DNA from: Seriola aureovittata
Taxonomy: Eukaryota; Chordata; Actinopteri; Carangiformes; Carangidae
Assembly: GCF_021018895.1 (NCBI RefSeq)
Contig: NC_079365.1
Coordinates: 17,211,001 to 17,275,000 of the forward strand
DNA: 64,000 nucleotides
Direction of reading: 5' to 3'
Shown here: positions 11,586 to 27,178 of the stretch, one piece after another
How the letters are laid out: each line of letters begins with the position of its first letter
Position numbering within the stretch: position 1 is the stretch's first letter
The notes under the pieces: model-generated
Databases searched by the model: none
What the model was told of the DNA's origin: nothing
What the model saw: the letters and a program-made list of their open reading frames with translations, nothing else
Translations under genes and position numbers: made by a program

Positions 11586-14338
11586 TAATTATTGCTATAT
11601 CTTGGGAGTGTTTTCTCACTTTAACGGGCAGTTAGCTGTGATCTGACAGCCTACATTAAAGCCTATGCTGTGACAGCACAACACCAACGTGTGTGACACA
11701 AGCAAGGCACTAATTGCAGCGATGATTAATAAGCAAGGTCGTACGAGTTCTTTCATTTGGAATGATCCTGTGGAAAACATTTATAGAACCAAAGTGATTC
11801 TTTTTTTAACACTGAGGTTTTATTACAAAAAACACACTACAAAAAACAGTTGTTGCCAAGCACAATGACATCCACAACATCCAAATACCAAACATCATAT
11901 ATTATGGATTATGAAAAGGGGGAAGGGGGGCCTCTTTATACAACACTACATAATTTGCACTGCTGTAAGTGTCCATAACTGACAGAGTGTACAGCAAGAG
12001 GAAAGGAAATGACATTTTAAGCTGTGAGGATGAGGGGAGGAGGAAAGCCACCAACCACGTCTCTTATTCCAACAAATATATTGTCCATTTTGTATAAGTC
12101 ACTTCTCAGTCTCAGTAGGAAAGTCACTCTTTCCTTCTCATGAATTTCTTTGATGATTTCAGGCCAATACCAAGTTCTTTCATGTGGATAATTCCTATAG
12201 TTTTGGTCAGTGCTAAAAAAAAAAAAAAAAATTACCCAACCTGTCTGTTGTAAACATCATCACAGAAAACAGGCTGACTTCTTGCTTTTGACCTTGCGCC
12301 ATATTACTATTACAGACACAGATTTTGAGAGAAATGTATGTTGCAGTGGAGGGAACGCTAACATAAGATACAGTGAAGAAAACAGTGGAGCCATATCTGT
12401 AGTTATGTGTTTAAACATTTGGACACATTTTGTGGGAATAATGGATTAAAATGTTGTGTACGCACAAACTTCTGCCAGAAAACAGGTAAGAATAATCGCT
12501 GTATTTTTGCCCATAAGGTTTGTGCCGAGAAGCCTGTGTGGCAGAACATATGGCCTGCCAAGGTCACATATGGGGCTACACATACCCAGATGTTTGCAGT
12601 TACTCTTGGTGAGCACCATTATCACCGATGTAAATGATGTCCAGAGTGATGAAGATAAGACCAAAATGGAAATAAACCGGATTTTTCGTTTTAGCCTCAT
12701 ACATGCAGTATATTGACTCACTGTTTTCTCATTCCTGTGAATCTGAAAAAAAAAAACCCAGCTGTAAGACACAGGAATGAATTTATAAACAAATACCCAC
12801 TAAAGTGAATGCCAAGCTATTCTTCCTGTGTATGTTGTTTTCTTTAGTTTTTTTTTTTTTTTAACTAAGAAAATGATGATAAATATTGATGAGAAACGCG
12901 CATATCTTTAGTGCATATGTGCCCAGGTAAATCCTCTGTAATCTTTCCAGTTCTGTCACAGTCTACCTGTTCCTTTGTACCTGCAGCAGAGGATTTGCTT
13001 TAGTATTTATTTGTTTTATGCTAATAATGTATTGTATTTTCCTCTGCATTTGATTATGCACACTGGAAACATTCCCAGGCTCATTAGTTGGTTGAGATAA
13101 ATCTTCCCGACCATGTTTTGGTATTAATGTGATTCTCAATTGCTTTATCTCACATCAAAGCCGAGGAATTGGCCTGATGATAAAAGGTTTCTCCGAAGAA
13201 ACTTATTCTATTGACTTTTAAAAAGATAAGTGTCTCTCCGGAAAATTAAACATGATTATTTAACATTAATGAGTCTATTGTTTAATGCAACAACAGAGAT
13301 GAGGTTAAGGTTTGGCAGTTTGTGTCCATGGACTAAACATAGCTAATATATGAATTTGCCTAAAAGGTGTAAGAAAGTGAGAAAATATGCTCATTATCAA
13401 ACTCAAAAACTGTGTTCTGCATTCTGTTGGGACGGATAATAAATGAAAATTGGACCATTTCACAGAGGTTTTGCAACACGTAACATGTACACCGAGCCCA
13501 AAATAAGTATAAGCATTTAACTTCGTCTTTACCTGATCATGTTAAAGCAGAGACAGACAAGTTGCTCAGATCTCAACGTTCAAACAGATGCTGCACAGTT
13601 ATCGTTATTGTCAAAATTAACACCAACAATTAAGATTCATATGCAAAAAAAAAACATTTTAAAATACAAGGTAACCTGAGTTTAAGTCTGGAAAAGCTAC
13701 TGTTGTATAATCATGTCAATCACTGAGGAGAAATACAAAACAACAGCAAATACAAAACAAAAGACTTGAGACATAATCATTGAAGTGGTAGTTTGCTAAT
13801 GTTTTCTACCTGTAAACTGGAACTTCAATAATCGTCTATGACTGAAAGTTTTAACTGAAAGATGTAATTTCTGCATACATATTGCTGCCTGGGATAATTT
13901 GTCCAGTATCTTCTCTTCTCTAGAGGCTTTTATTGCCTCTTCCCGAGTCATAATTGGGTAGTTTAGTACCTTTCAGTGCTGTTCAGTATTGTGCAATGAT
14001 CTCAGGTAAAACAACTGCATCCAGGTTGTATAAGTTTGCAATTTAGTATTAAAAAATGCTACACAAACTGCTATTTGCTTTAATTTGACAGTTTCTATGA
14101 CACAGCATCCATTATTTTTCAAATGGCAAATCAAAATTGATTTTTCCTCTCATGTTACATGCTATCATCTGACGAAAGAAGGAATCCACTGATTGGCAAC
14201 AAGTTACAAAAAAACTGAACACAGATTAGGTGGGAAAGATTTCTGTGAGTAGTAGAGGGGAGCAGAGGCCCCCGCTGAGGTCCTGTAATCTCCCTTCTCA
14301 GATGCACTGAGCTTTCCGTTTCTGTGCCTGGGTTCAAA
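11586..14338. other. Intergenic, no gene recognised
   Basis: It includes poly-A/T runs (about 12212, 12747, 12848). A unique, AT-rich, repeat-free block at 12,990-13,290 could be a conserved noncoding element. Frames near 12,210-12,770 overlap on both strands and are unsupported. Confidence 0.4.
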
Positions 14339-14572
14339 TGACAAACATAAACACTTTGATTTGCGGGTTGTTCTCTGTGCTTCAAATATAATCACACAGG
14401 GAGAGCAGCAACATAACAGCAGCTTTTTATATGTGAACCCTTCGGCCAGTTCATTTAACACCCACAGCTTAATTAGCTATGTCTGCGTCATCTACATTTC
14501 TGAATGTTTTCTCTGCAGCCTTGAGCTAAGGACACATATTCTCTGTAATTTAATCAGTTACTTACTGAGGCA
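14339..14572. repeat. Duplicated noncoding segment, copy B
   Basis: Direct-orientation counterpart of 11341-11585. The exact shared core CCCACAGCTTAATTAGCT lies at 14461-14478 here and at 11471-11488 in copy A. Confidence 0.85.
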
Positions 14573-17500
14573 TTGCTACAGGCCCGGCTGTCTTTATCTG
14601 CAGTCTGGCACACCATCTCAGTGTCTGCTGAAGATCCCACTGTCCTGCTCTACACGCCTTTGGCGCCGTAATGTCCACTGCTCTGCAGGACAGGGATGAA
14701 GAGTGAAACCCAAGTTAAACAGACCTTTTTCACAGCTGGCAGTTCTAAGTTGTCAAACACAGGTGTAACTTTATTGCTGCACTGCATGGCAATAATTACA
14801 ACAACAGAACATTGCTGATATTAGTAGTTTCACCTGTGATTTACTTGCTTTACCAAGTGTCTCCTGTAACAAAGGTGTATGAATCTGATTCATTTGGAAA
14901 CAAGAGTCTTCTGATGCTAGTGGGGCTTTCCAAGATTCAGCTCAGCAGATTTATTCAAATGACATGTAAATTACAACACTGGCAAGAGTGACAGAGAAGC
15001 AAAGAAAGACAGGTGATGGCCATCGACATATCAGTCAAATATGAAATATGAAGAAACCTATTTTGCTCTGGGCCTTGCTGTTAGTGTAGCAGGAGAGCTT
15101 TGTGCCTTTTGTGGGTGAAACTCAGATCATGTTATTTCAGTAAAACTGAACTTAGTTCCTTTTGTTAATAGTTTCATCATAATTGGTTGATAAAAAGGCA
15201 GTAATTTCACTCTCAGCTTCTTATGGGGGGCAAGAAAAAAAAAGTAAAATCAGTTGTATTAGCCTTATTTGGATGAAGGAATGATTGGTTTAGACCATAC
15301 GGGGTATATAGATGCACAAGGGAGAATCCATGAATCCATTATAATCAAGTTTTAATCAGTTTTGGAAATTTGCAAACTACAAGTCTACAGAAGGTGGGTG
15401 TTTGAAATGCAAAGATTTGGTCAGATTGTATTTTTTTGCATTTTCTAATTTGGAAGATTTGAACTAGATGAAGTATTTTAAATTGCAGACTCTGTATATA
15501 GGCGTACAGTACCTCTAAAGTTGTGTTTGTGTAAAAAATGCAAAAAGACTTCCTCTTCCTCTTTTTAATTTCTTTGTAAGAAGGTTCAGAAAAAAAACAT
15601 TTCTTTTACCCCAGATAGCAGCCTTTCAGTACCTGCTTGCTCTTAAGCACTCTGATATTGAAAGAAATGTTGGAATTATTAATATTTTTCATGGCTGCAC
15701 AATTACATAAAATAGAAAACCACAGGCACCTTGTGCCTAAAAATTCAGCATATTATGTATTTTTGTGAACCCCAGGATCTGTACGGGCCAAACAACAAAA
15801 GAATGTGTATCGATCAATTGTCTGAAGGGTCAGGTGGATTGAAAATTTTGATTTGAACAATAGACTGAGAAAAACATCAGTGACCGGTCACCTCTGGGAG
15901 TATCTACTGTCTGTTGATATTGTCCTGAAGCCTTTTTGGCATCTGTGCAAAAAAAAAAAAAAAAAAAATCAAAGGAGAAGAAAATCAACCATTTTAAAAT
16001 TCATTATACTAGATATACAGTAAATATTGTCTCACAAATGATCCCAAAAAAACAAAAGCTGTTACACAGGAATAGAGGTCAAAATGTGGAAGTCACTCAC
16101 AACATGAGACATCACAGCCCCATGGTATTAACATGTGTTCTGCGGCTGGATGCATTTTCTGGATGACAACATCTAATCCGCAGGCCTTTGCATTTACAGT
16201 GGTGTTAATAAGCATTCATGTTACGTCCATTCTGCCCACTCAGCTACTGGACAGCTGACAGCTTGTCTTGTGCCGTGTTGTTCCTTGTGTCAAAATCTGT
16301 CTCCACATACATTTTTGATTCCCCTTACCTTAACCCGAACCCAAACATATCCCTGTTCTGTGATGCTTAACTTCAACCCAGCCTTTCTGTAACCAAAAAC
16401 ATTGAACTCTACAATGCCTGACCATAACCTAACCATAACCCCAACCAGAGAGGGAAACGCTGCAGAAGGGGAGGGAAACACTACTCAGAGGGTGAAACAA
16501 ACTGGCTTGCTCATTTTTTTTTCCCTTGGTCTGGATCAAATGCATTAAACTGCAGGTGTGAAAGCCTTTGTGCAATTTGATAAACGGATGTGGTTTATTT
16601 GAAACGACAGTAGGCACTAATGTGATGCAGTCGGTAGAAAGAACTTAAAATTCGGTTGCAATGCAACGGCTGTTTTCCACAGGAAGGTAAAGCTGATCGA
16701 TGTGTAGACAACACTTAATGATGAGATAATGCCTGTGGTGTCATTGGAGGTAAAAGTGATTTGGGGCTCTAAATAGTCTCCACACATGGTAATGATGTCA
16801 AAATGTCCTCATATGGCTTCCTGAATTCTCACCGGCTTGCTCACTGTGCTATAGTTTCGTATAATCCTACACTTGACATTGTGTCTATATGAGAACACAA
16901 CAGGAGGAAATGGGAGAAAGTTTGTCACTAACAAAATCTAAATGCTATTCTCTGTAAAGGTCACAATCACTTAGAATCACAGTAGCATGAAGGAGTGGAA
17001 CAGTTTTCCTTGGTAAACTTGATATAGCCCATTATATTTAGTGGAGGAAGCAGGAAGCTAATTTCTAATATTGTGAAAGCTGCCAAGAGGAGACTAAGTC
17101 TGTCTACCAGTAACAGGTGTTAGAGTTAGATGTGTTGAGCTGAAAACAGCTTGTATTCGTTTGCTACCGCAGCAGATGGAGATTGTTTTTCTCTGAGTGT
17201 GCCGTGTCATATGCAAGCACGATTATACCAACGACAAGTGAGGAAGCAGAGAACCGGAGGAACCTGTTTTAAGCCCATTTCATTTAAACATGTCGGTATT
17301 TATCAGCTGGGTTGAACATTAAAATCTGGTCACGAATACAATGAGTCATAGAGGAGGAGCTGTAAGTGCAGCTGGCCAGATTTAGATCATTACTTTAAGT
17401 TATGGTATGATGCTGCAGTGGTAATTGCAGTATAATGGGCCATCAATGTAAATGTGGATGTTGATAATTGTAGCTGTCTGGCAGAAAATACACAACAAGT

Positions 17501-18299
17501 AAGAACGTTTATTTTACTGTATATAAGTGGTAATATCATTTTCCCTTCGGTTTTCCTTTTTTTTTCACTAGCTGAAACACTGTAGTTTTACATGTTTTCA
17601 TTCAAATTAATTATTCAGATGTGTCCTTCTTACTGTGGCAACAAGATGAGGCGTTGAAGGTAGATAAATTTAATCAGCTCAGAAAATGATAGCGACTGCC
17701 ATGTAGACATTTCGAGGTGCTGCATTTGACTGTGTGCTTGTGGGGGGGTGGGGGTGGGGGGTGTCACTGTCTTTTAGCCCATAATCAGGACAAATATGGA
17801 TGGCAACGTGTCGCTCAATTAAAGATCCAACCGCTCCATTTACACAAGCTTCAACACTACCAGTATGAGAAATAATTTAACACTGCAAGCAATGTTCTGC
17901 TTGAGTGAAAGGGCATCACAGGCCTCACATCACTATCTGATTGATATGCATACAATAAGATAAGAGCCTGCCAGTATCCTCTTCTTCACCTTAGCATTAA
18001 TTGTTAGCTACCATAATGACTCTGACCTTCACTAGTGAGTTGTTTAAATATATTATGCGTTCTTCCCCTACACCTGCGCTGCAGCAGGTACTGCCTGTCA
18101 TTGGCGTAATGAAGAATATAAACACGTTTCCTGCACTGAGTGTCCTAATTGTTTACTTTTTAAACTATTTTCAAAGATGCACAGAAGGACGCCGCAAACT
18201 CTATCATCAGAGTTGACCTTTAATATTTGACAAAAAAAACAACAACAAAAAACAAGCCTGAATTAGTTTCATGTTTTTACTTCCAATGTCGTTATCTGT
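14573..18299. other. Intergenic, no gene recognised
   Basis: Contains a poly-A run (15949-15968), a degenerate CCTAACC/ACCATAACC patch (16325-16445) and a G-rich tract at 17742-17761. No exon is supported. Confidence 0.45.
17742..17761 (+). other. G-quadruplex-prone tract
   Basis: G-runs of 7, 5 and 6 are separated by single T residues, enough for a four-run G3+ motif because the 7-base run can supply two. Confidence 0.7.
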
Positions 18300-18510
18300 G
18301 CATGGGAGCTATGGCATGGTTCAGGTTAGGGAAAGGTCATGGTTACGCCAAATAACATATGGTTATGGTTATGGTTGAGGTTAGGCAACTACAACACTTG
18401 GTTGTTACTGTGAATAAAAAGGCGAGCTTTAATTGCAGATCTTTGACAGGAGGCAAACTCAGGTCTGCTGCATTGAAATCAGACAAGCTACATGTTCATC
18501 CACCACCCTG
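18300..18510. repeat. GGTTAGG-rich dispersed repeat fragment
   Basis: GTTCAGGTTAGGGAAAGGTC, TTGAGGTTAGGCAACTAC and the following GACAGGAGGCAAACTCAGGT block match the order of a common fish repeat (GGTTAGGGAAAGATCATGG ... GACAGGAGGCAAAC). Confidence 0.6.
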
Positions 18511-20154
18511 ATCTAGGAATACTTACTTTCCATCTTTGCTTAGGGCACACCACTCCATGCCTTGGCACTGAAGGTTGGCATTTGAAGTAAATTGTGAGGT
18601 GTGAAATAATCCAATATGAATAGAGATGCTGGGCTGTGTTACCACTGAAAAGATGTCTAGCACCAACAGTTGGTGCTGAATGCTTGCTTAGATTCTCTGA
18701 CAGTTTTTGAATGATTGAACCGTAATTTTGCCCATTTTAGACTGTACTTGATATAAGAAAAGTTTGAGTATGGCAGCGCATTTTAAGACATTCCAAATGC
18801 GAGACATTTGTCTTGTTTTGTTCAATGAAAAGAAGGGTTTTTGTAGAGAAGCATGTTTGTATCCCATCCTCACAGTGAAGTGAATGGTTCCTCCATATTA
18901 ATTTACAAATTATACCATTTCTTCCATTTCGAGCTACAACCCACTATTGGACTGTGCGTGTCGAGAGTAGGTGAATGGCAGCAACCTGTAGCATTTGGTG
19001 CAGGTTGGTTTAGGATCAGATGTAGCTGCAGGAATGGCACCTCCAAGCCTTCCACTCAAAATATAGAATGACTATTTTTTATTCATAATTATAATCTATA
19101 TCATAATTCATGTTTCAAATAGAAAATGAAAAATAAAGCACACTGGCATCTTCAGGTGACAGATGCAGCGGTTAACTGCTTGCTGTCTAAAAGCACCGAT
19201 TACCTACGGTATTGAAAATCTAGCTGTGCACAGTGGTAAGTAAGCTAATGAGTATATTAACAGGAGAAGAAAATAATATAAAATGATAAGAAATTAGTTG
19301 TTGCTGTGCTGTGGATTCGCTGTTTATTGACCCCCATGACATGGATGGAAACATTTTACCGCTGTGCCCTTGAGCAAGGTATTTAAACATAAAGACTGTA
19401 ATGATTTGTCGTTCCACACCAGTGTGTACACTGTTTGTTTGGCAAAGAATAAGCCAAATGACAATCCATTATGAAGCGCACACGATAAGCATCTAATATA
19501 TTCTCTTCTGTTTTGAAATGCTAATTGGTAAACATTTACTCAATATGCATGTGTATGTCTGTGTGAGAGAGAAATGAAGAGACTATGCATAACATCAGGA
19601 AGTTATTTGGTTTGTTGCACAGGTGTATGGTGTTGAATAAAAATGTAACACTCATTTTCAAAACATAATTCTATGTGAGATACAGGAAGGGTTTATAGAA
19701 GTTATATAACTCTTTAGTGAATAAGCCAGCCTGGATCAGCAGGATTTTCTATGACAAATTGCTTATTCACCAAATCATCACATAAACGGCTTTGCCTGAT
19801 ACTCTGTATGACCATTCAATGAGAAAATACCAACTTGCCACCAATGTTTTTTACCCTTGGCTGCATTATCAATCCTCTTAGCAGGATGTGAGATTGGGCT
19901 TTTTGTCACGGTGCATTCACAGGTGCAGCAGCACAGTGGCGGGGATGGTGCGTCTCCACTGTGAGCAGATAACGATCACGAGCACCCACAGCTCATTCAT
20001 GGCCCCGCACCAATGTCAGAAGCAGCCTTTTCAAGATGTTAGCGATTAGCATAGGTTGGCTTCGTCACTAATGACATTTCAGTGCGTACTCCAATGACAA
20101 TGCTATCGTACCGCTCCCATTAGCATTCCAGCCACGCCAGGCCGGGTCAGAGGT
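18511..20154. other. Intergenic; possible conserved noncoding block at 19,990-20,140
   Basis: Mostly unassigned. The block with ATGTTAGCGATTAGCATAGG, CACTAATGACATTTCAGTGC and CTCCCATTAGCATTCCAGCC is non-repetitive and dense in TAAT/ATTAG motifs. Confidence 0.35.
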
Positions 20155-20184
20155 GGCAGGCAGGCAGGCAGACAAGCAAGCAGG
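20155..20184. repeat. (GGCA)n short tandem repeat
   Basis: Four to five GGCA units followed by degenerate GACA/AGCA units. Confidence 0.85.
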
Positions 20185-21154
20185 ATGTCTGACAGTATGC
20201 CAAAAGCAGCACAGCTGTCCACTTTCCTGAAGACCACAAATGCCCTCTCAGTCATCCTCAGAGTCCTGGTGCTGTCTCACAGTCTGATACGCAGGTTGTT
20301 GCTGACTCACCCAGTGCGTACAGTGGCCACAAACAGACGGTGATGAATGATGAGCAAGTCAGCTGACAGGTCCCTTCTTCCATTTGAGTTATTTCCTCTG
20401 CAGATATGTGAGCGGAAGAAGGAAGAGACATAAGTGGAAGGTACGGTAGAGAGGGTGGGCAGCGGGAGAAAAGCAGTATTATGTAGCTCTTAAAAGTACT
20501 TTTCCCTGCTGCAGCTGCTTTCTGAGAAACAAGACATGATTGCAACATGAGAGAAAAGCTGGTCACAGAGTCCAGCTTAGTCCCAGAAAAAATGGAGCAT
20601 TTCCTTTGATGTAAAGACACACACAAAATAATAGTCAGGGAATGACACATTTAAAGAATGCTAGGCAGCCTGTTTCTCTTGATCTCCCTGTCATATCATG
20701 TCATAAAATGCTTCCTTTAAAATGTTTTTCCTCTGAAATAATGCCATAATAATAATAATTGCTGAACAGGCATAGTAACAGATGCTGACAGGTAAGTTGA
20801 CAGATTGCTGTTTTAAAGTCCACTGCGCTCAGTGAAGCAAATAAATAAATAAATAAATAATAGTAAATACAGCTTCATCTCAGAGATTAGATGCAACTGT
20901 TTTCAGCACCATCACTCGAAGCAGAACTCTCCGCAATTATTTTCAGCAACGCTAAGATTGAAATCCACACTGGCTACATGCCCATTACCATGACATTTGA
21001 CCCCAAACAGGTGCCAGTGATGCCTCTGTTTGATGTTGAACACCGAGTCAGAAAGATGATCTTCGTGGTGAAACACAGATACTGTACGGCTTTACTCTGT
21101 TTTAAAAATTAAAACTGCAAACCTGTCCTTTAAAACTGACCTCCAATATCCGCA
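20185..21154. other. Intergenic, no gene recognised
   Basis: Contains an (AAAT)n run at 20838-20861. Open frames at 20258-20650 (minus) and 20891-21112 (plus) show no family motif. Confidence 0.45.
20838..20861. repeat. (AAAT)n microsatellite
   Basis: Five to six AAAT units. Confidence 0.93.
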
Positions 21155-23519
<2,365 letters not shown>

Positions 23520-24480
23520 GCCAGGTGACTCGCTACGTTACGCCATTGGTTGGCCGGCCGAATGTTGGAGTTTCCCCATTGGCTGATGCTCTTTCAAAAT
23601 GAATTGGCACGAACAGTTTCTATTAGAGAGGCATTGACAAATACAGTGACTTTCTGGACAAACCTTTTCTACTTGGACAGTTGCCATCCCGTGAGGGAGA
23701 GGCACACCTCTCTATCTGTGTCTGCTCTGTTCAGTGAGTGGCAAAGAGGTGGAGCAGCAGTTTGTCACCCAGACAGAGGCTGTTCGCTGTGTGAGAGACC
23801 AAATAACAAACATACTCTTTTGCTTATCTCTTTCTCTCTGAGTAAATATGAGTAAATATGGCCAAAATCACAGCACAGTAGTTGTGTTTAATTTCAGTGT
23901 TGTGTGTTCTGTGTTCCGGGGGATTTTATCAGGCAATGTTTTGGTAATAAATACAGGATTTTAGCAGTGCAGTAGCTGTAGCTTGGAAACGGCTTTGAAG
24001 TTTTTAAGGTTCTGTAAACGAGATTTTAAACAGTAACATAGCAGAAAACAGCTATTTTCTTTGCAAAGATATAGTGGAGCAATGGTGTCCTGAGCAGAGA
24101 ATGAAGTCACACCCCCTCTGTATATGTTGTAATCTCAGTTTCTCTGTTCTTTGTTTTGGTATCCGGTCTGGTAGCACATGCATGTTAGTGCATGTACATG
24201 TGCATGTTAGTATATGTAAGTCCCTCGTGTAGCTAACTTGCTGTTACAGATATTAAGAATGTGTTCTACAAATGTTGCTATTGCTAGCTGGCTTACTGTC
24301 AGCATTGGTGTGAAGCATATCACAGCAAAACTAGCATGGGCTAATGGTTGTGGCTAGATCGTTTTTTGTTGGCTTTTGTGTACACAGTGTTTTGGGTTTA
24401 GTGGCCGAACACTTCTTGCCAAACGGAGGCCAGAAGTGTGGCTGACGACGCATTTGCTTTGGTCTGAGATGGCAGCGGCA
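23520..24480. other. Unclassified block with promoter-like start (two inverted CCAAT boxes)
   Basis: GCCATTGGTTGGCCGG (about 23542) and CCCCATTGGCTGATGC (about 23574) are two ATTGG (inverted CCAAT) boxes about 30 bp apart, in a locally CpG-containing stretch. The block then runs on with a 101-codon open frame (23550-23855) without known motifs. The wording around 24,040-24,430 feels like a dispersed fish repeat, so this may be transposon-derived rather than a host promoter. Confidence 0.3.
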
Positions 24481-26966
24481 GTGACGATCATTTACTGAAC
24501 TACATAGGCCGTATTTCAGTCATTATTTTTGGTCCATTGTTTGACAGCAGAAACAGCAAGTAAATGAGAACAGCTTTAAAGGGAATGTGGCTGTAATAAA
24601 ATGCTGTATATGTGAGCACAGACAGTAGGAGAGAAGCAAACAGGTAAAGGGCTGAAACCAGTTGCTGCAGTTAGTTGCAGATGTTCCACAACTACATCCT
24701 CAATTTTGCACATTGACCATATACGGTCCAGCCATATACTAGGTTTTGACCTAGTCTTGTTGAAAACTTCACTTGTCTATGTTTGCTCCACAAATGGTCA
24801 TAGTACTTGTATTGTTTGACGTGTACAGTATACTGTAATTTTGAACATTTCCTTGTTACTTGGAGCTCATTATGTTGAGCTATCCTCTGTAAAGGGAAAA
24901 CACATATTTTAGAGTTGTTTTGTCTTTTTGTCTTTATGTAGAAAAGTCTAAAGTCTCATTGGAAAAAGCCCTACAGCCATGAGACTGCTATATGCAGTAA
25001 AATGACGAAGATTAACTTTTATTTTATACTGAATACCATTTAATATATACACAATTAATTTGAGGGTGTAACACAGTCTTTAAAAAGAACTTGTGTGTTT
25101 TTCCGTACTGCTGATTTTGATCTTCAACCGTCAAATACTTTTAAACAATTAATTCATTCCTTGAGGGATATTATCTACTCATTTGATATGCAATGCTTTC
25201 TTTTTTTTTGTAAATGCTCATTAAAACCTCGCCTCAGGTTATATACACAGGTACATGGTTTACAGATGTGGCTCATCACATGCTGTGTGCATCAAGATAC
25301 TTTGCACCTCTGAACGCAGACTCTGCATGACAAAATGCAAAAAATATTTCTATTCACTGAACCCCAAGCGAGGTCTTTGATGTAAGAATCTACAACTGTG
25401 GTAATATCTAGAGGATAATGATAGTTGATGTGCTAAATGAGGTCCAACATACTGCATAAACAGAAATATTAAATCATAAAATGGCAAAATAATAAGCAAG
25501 TAGTGGAAATACATTAACATTTGCAGGTACATGAATTAATTAGATACAGTGATATGATTCAAATCGAAAGTGTGCTTCAGTTTATCTTTTCTAATATTTT
25601 ATGTTTTTCACAGCTCATTTCAAAATTACTCGTGGAAGAAAACAACACAATCACACTTTCATTTTAACCTTGGCTTTGAAATGGCTAAGAGGCAGGTATG
25701 TATGTGATTAATAAAAATATCTATATGACCAAGTGGCTTCATTCACAGTGTTCATGAGTCAATATAGATGCCATTGAAGTATATTATATTGAAAATTTCA
25801 ATCATGTAGGCCTAGATACAGGCATACATACATACACTGTCCTGCTCTCCTCCTCAGAAGGACACAATTATAATGTGGCCTTTTAGGAGCTGTCGGTCTT
25901 TTGTTCAGATCCCCCTTTTTAACCACTTTCTGGTGCATGTGGCTGGAAATTGTTCTTTGAGCAATCACACCAGGGTCACGAACAAACCTGCTTAATGAGG
26001 TATTCATGCTTAAAACTCCAATAAGTCTGCACACAAATGAATCTATCATAAGAGTATTCAGTCAAAGAGTCCCACTTTGAAATATAATGGATGAATAACG
26101 AGCTCTAAACCAAGGATCTAGCAAAATACTCGAGTCTTAATTTAGTCTGCTAAATCTATACGTAATGATTTGAGCTCTGCCCTCGGCCCCTTCATTCAGG
26201 CATACATTAAAGTCTAGACAGCAGTGACCCCATATTAAAACCCTCTATTAAATGCTACATCTACTAAAATGAAATCTGAGCTGCAGCAGCAGTAGGAGCA
26301 GCAAATGTTTGCAGTAGTGTTACTGCAGAGTTTGCAAATGAGCAGTGCAACCATTGACCTCACCTCACCAGACCACAGAGGAAATGCACTATTGAGTGAG
26401 CACCCTCTATGTGCTGCCAGGTTACCAGATGTCGTGTGGCCCTTCCCCAATGAATCCCCAAATATGTAGCAGCATGCTAACTCAACACAAACACCAAAGA
26501 CCAAGACTAATTACTAGCATAAACACCTTTACTGACATTTTTTAGGCTAATAATACTGATTTGAATGAGTTTTTCAGAAAGCTGTGAGAGAACCTTTGGA
26601 ACGAACTGTCAGCTAAGCAATGACAACTGACAAATTAGACGGTAGGGGGTGTGAAAACAATTACTTCCGCTATTAAACCCTTTTCAACTTAATAATTATA
26701 TCTGTTGTATTTCAACATGACTAAGAGTCTGTGGTCATGCTAGCAGCTCTGTTAGGCTGCACAATATGGTGACATGCTGATGTTTAGCAGGTAGGCTATA
26801 ACTATCCTTGTTCACTATCTTTGCTTGGCGTGTTAACATACTAACTTTTGGTAATACAGCTTGGGCTAGTGACATATACTGTCAGGCAAAAAAGCTTGGT
26901 GAGGTTTTTTTCTGCAGTGTGGTCATAATCAGTGACCTTTTCACTTCAAAGCGATTAATAAATAAC
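24481..26966. other. Intergenic, no gene recognised
   Basis: No supported exon. Splice-acceptor-like CACAG at 25613 is not followed by a usable frame. Confidence 0.45.
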
Positions 26967-27178
26967 TCAGTTGCCAGTTCATTAGGTCCACTGAGGTACA
27001 ATAATGCAGTCTAATTCAACAGGCCTGCAATAAATACAGTTTTAAAGAGGTGTTGACTCAATTTAATGACTATTTTGGCAGATGTGTTTTGTGGTGCTGT
27101 TGAAGTATATTGTATTATACTGAGAGGTGTTCCTAATATTTAATGTATCATCATTAATATAAATGAGGCTAGGTGGAA
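26967..27178. repeat. Dispersed teleost repeat (CAGTTGCCAGTTCATTAGGT type)
   Basis: CAGTTGCCAGTTCATTAGGT, TAATGCAGTCTAATTCAACA, CCTGCAATAAATACAG and GAGGTGTTCCTAATATTTAA occur in the order of a repeat common in fish genomes. Internal part shortened. Confidence 0.65.

Noticed and set aside
16325..16445. Interstitial telomere repeat
   Set aside because: The CCTAACC-like motifs are degenerate and irregular, without a run of TTAGGG hexamers; they fit a dispersed fish repeat better.
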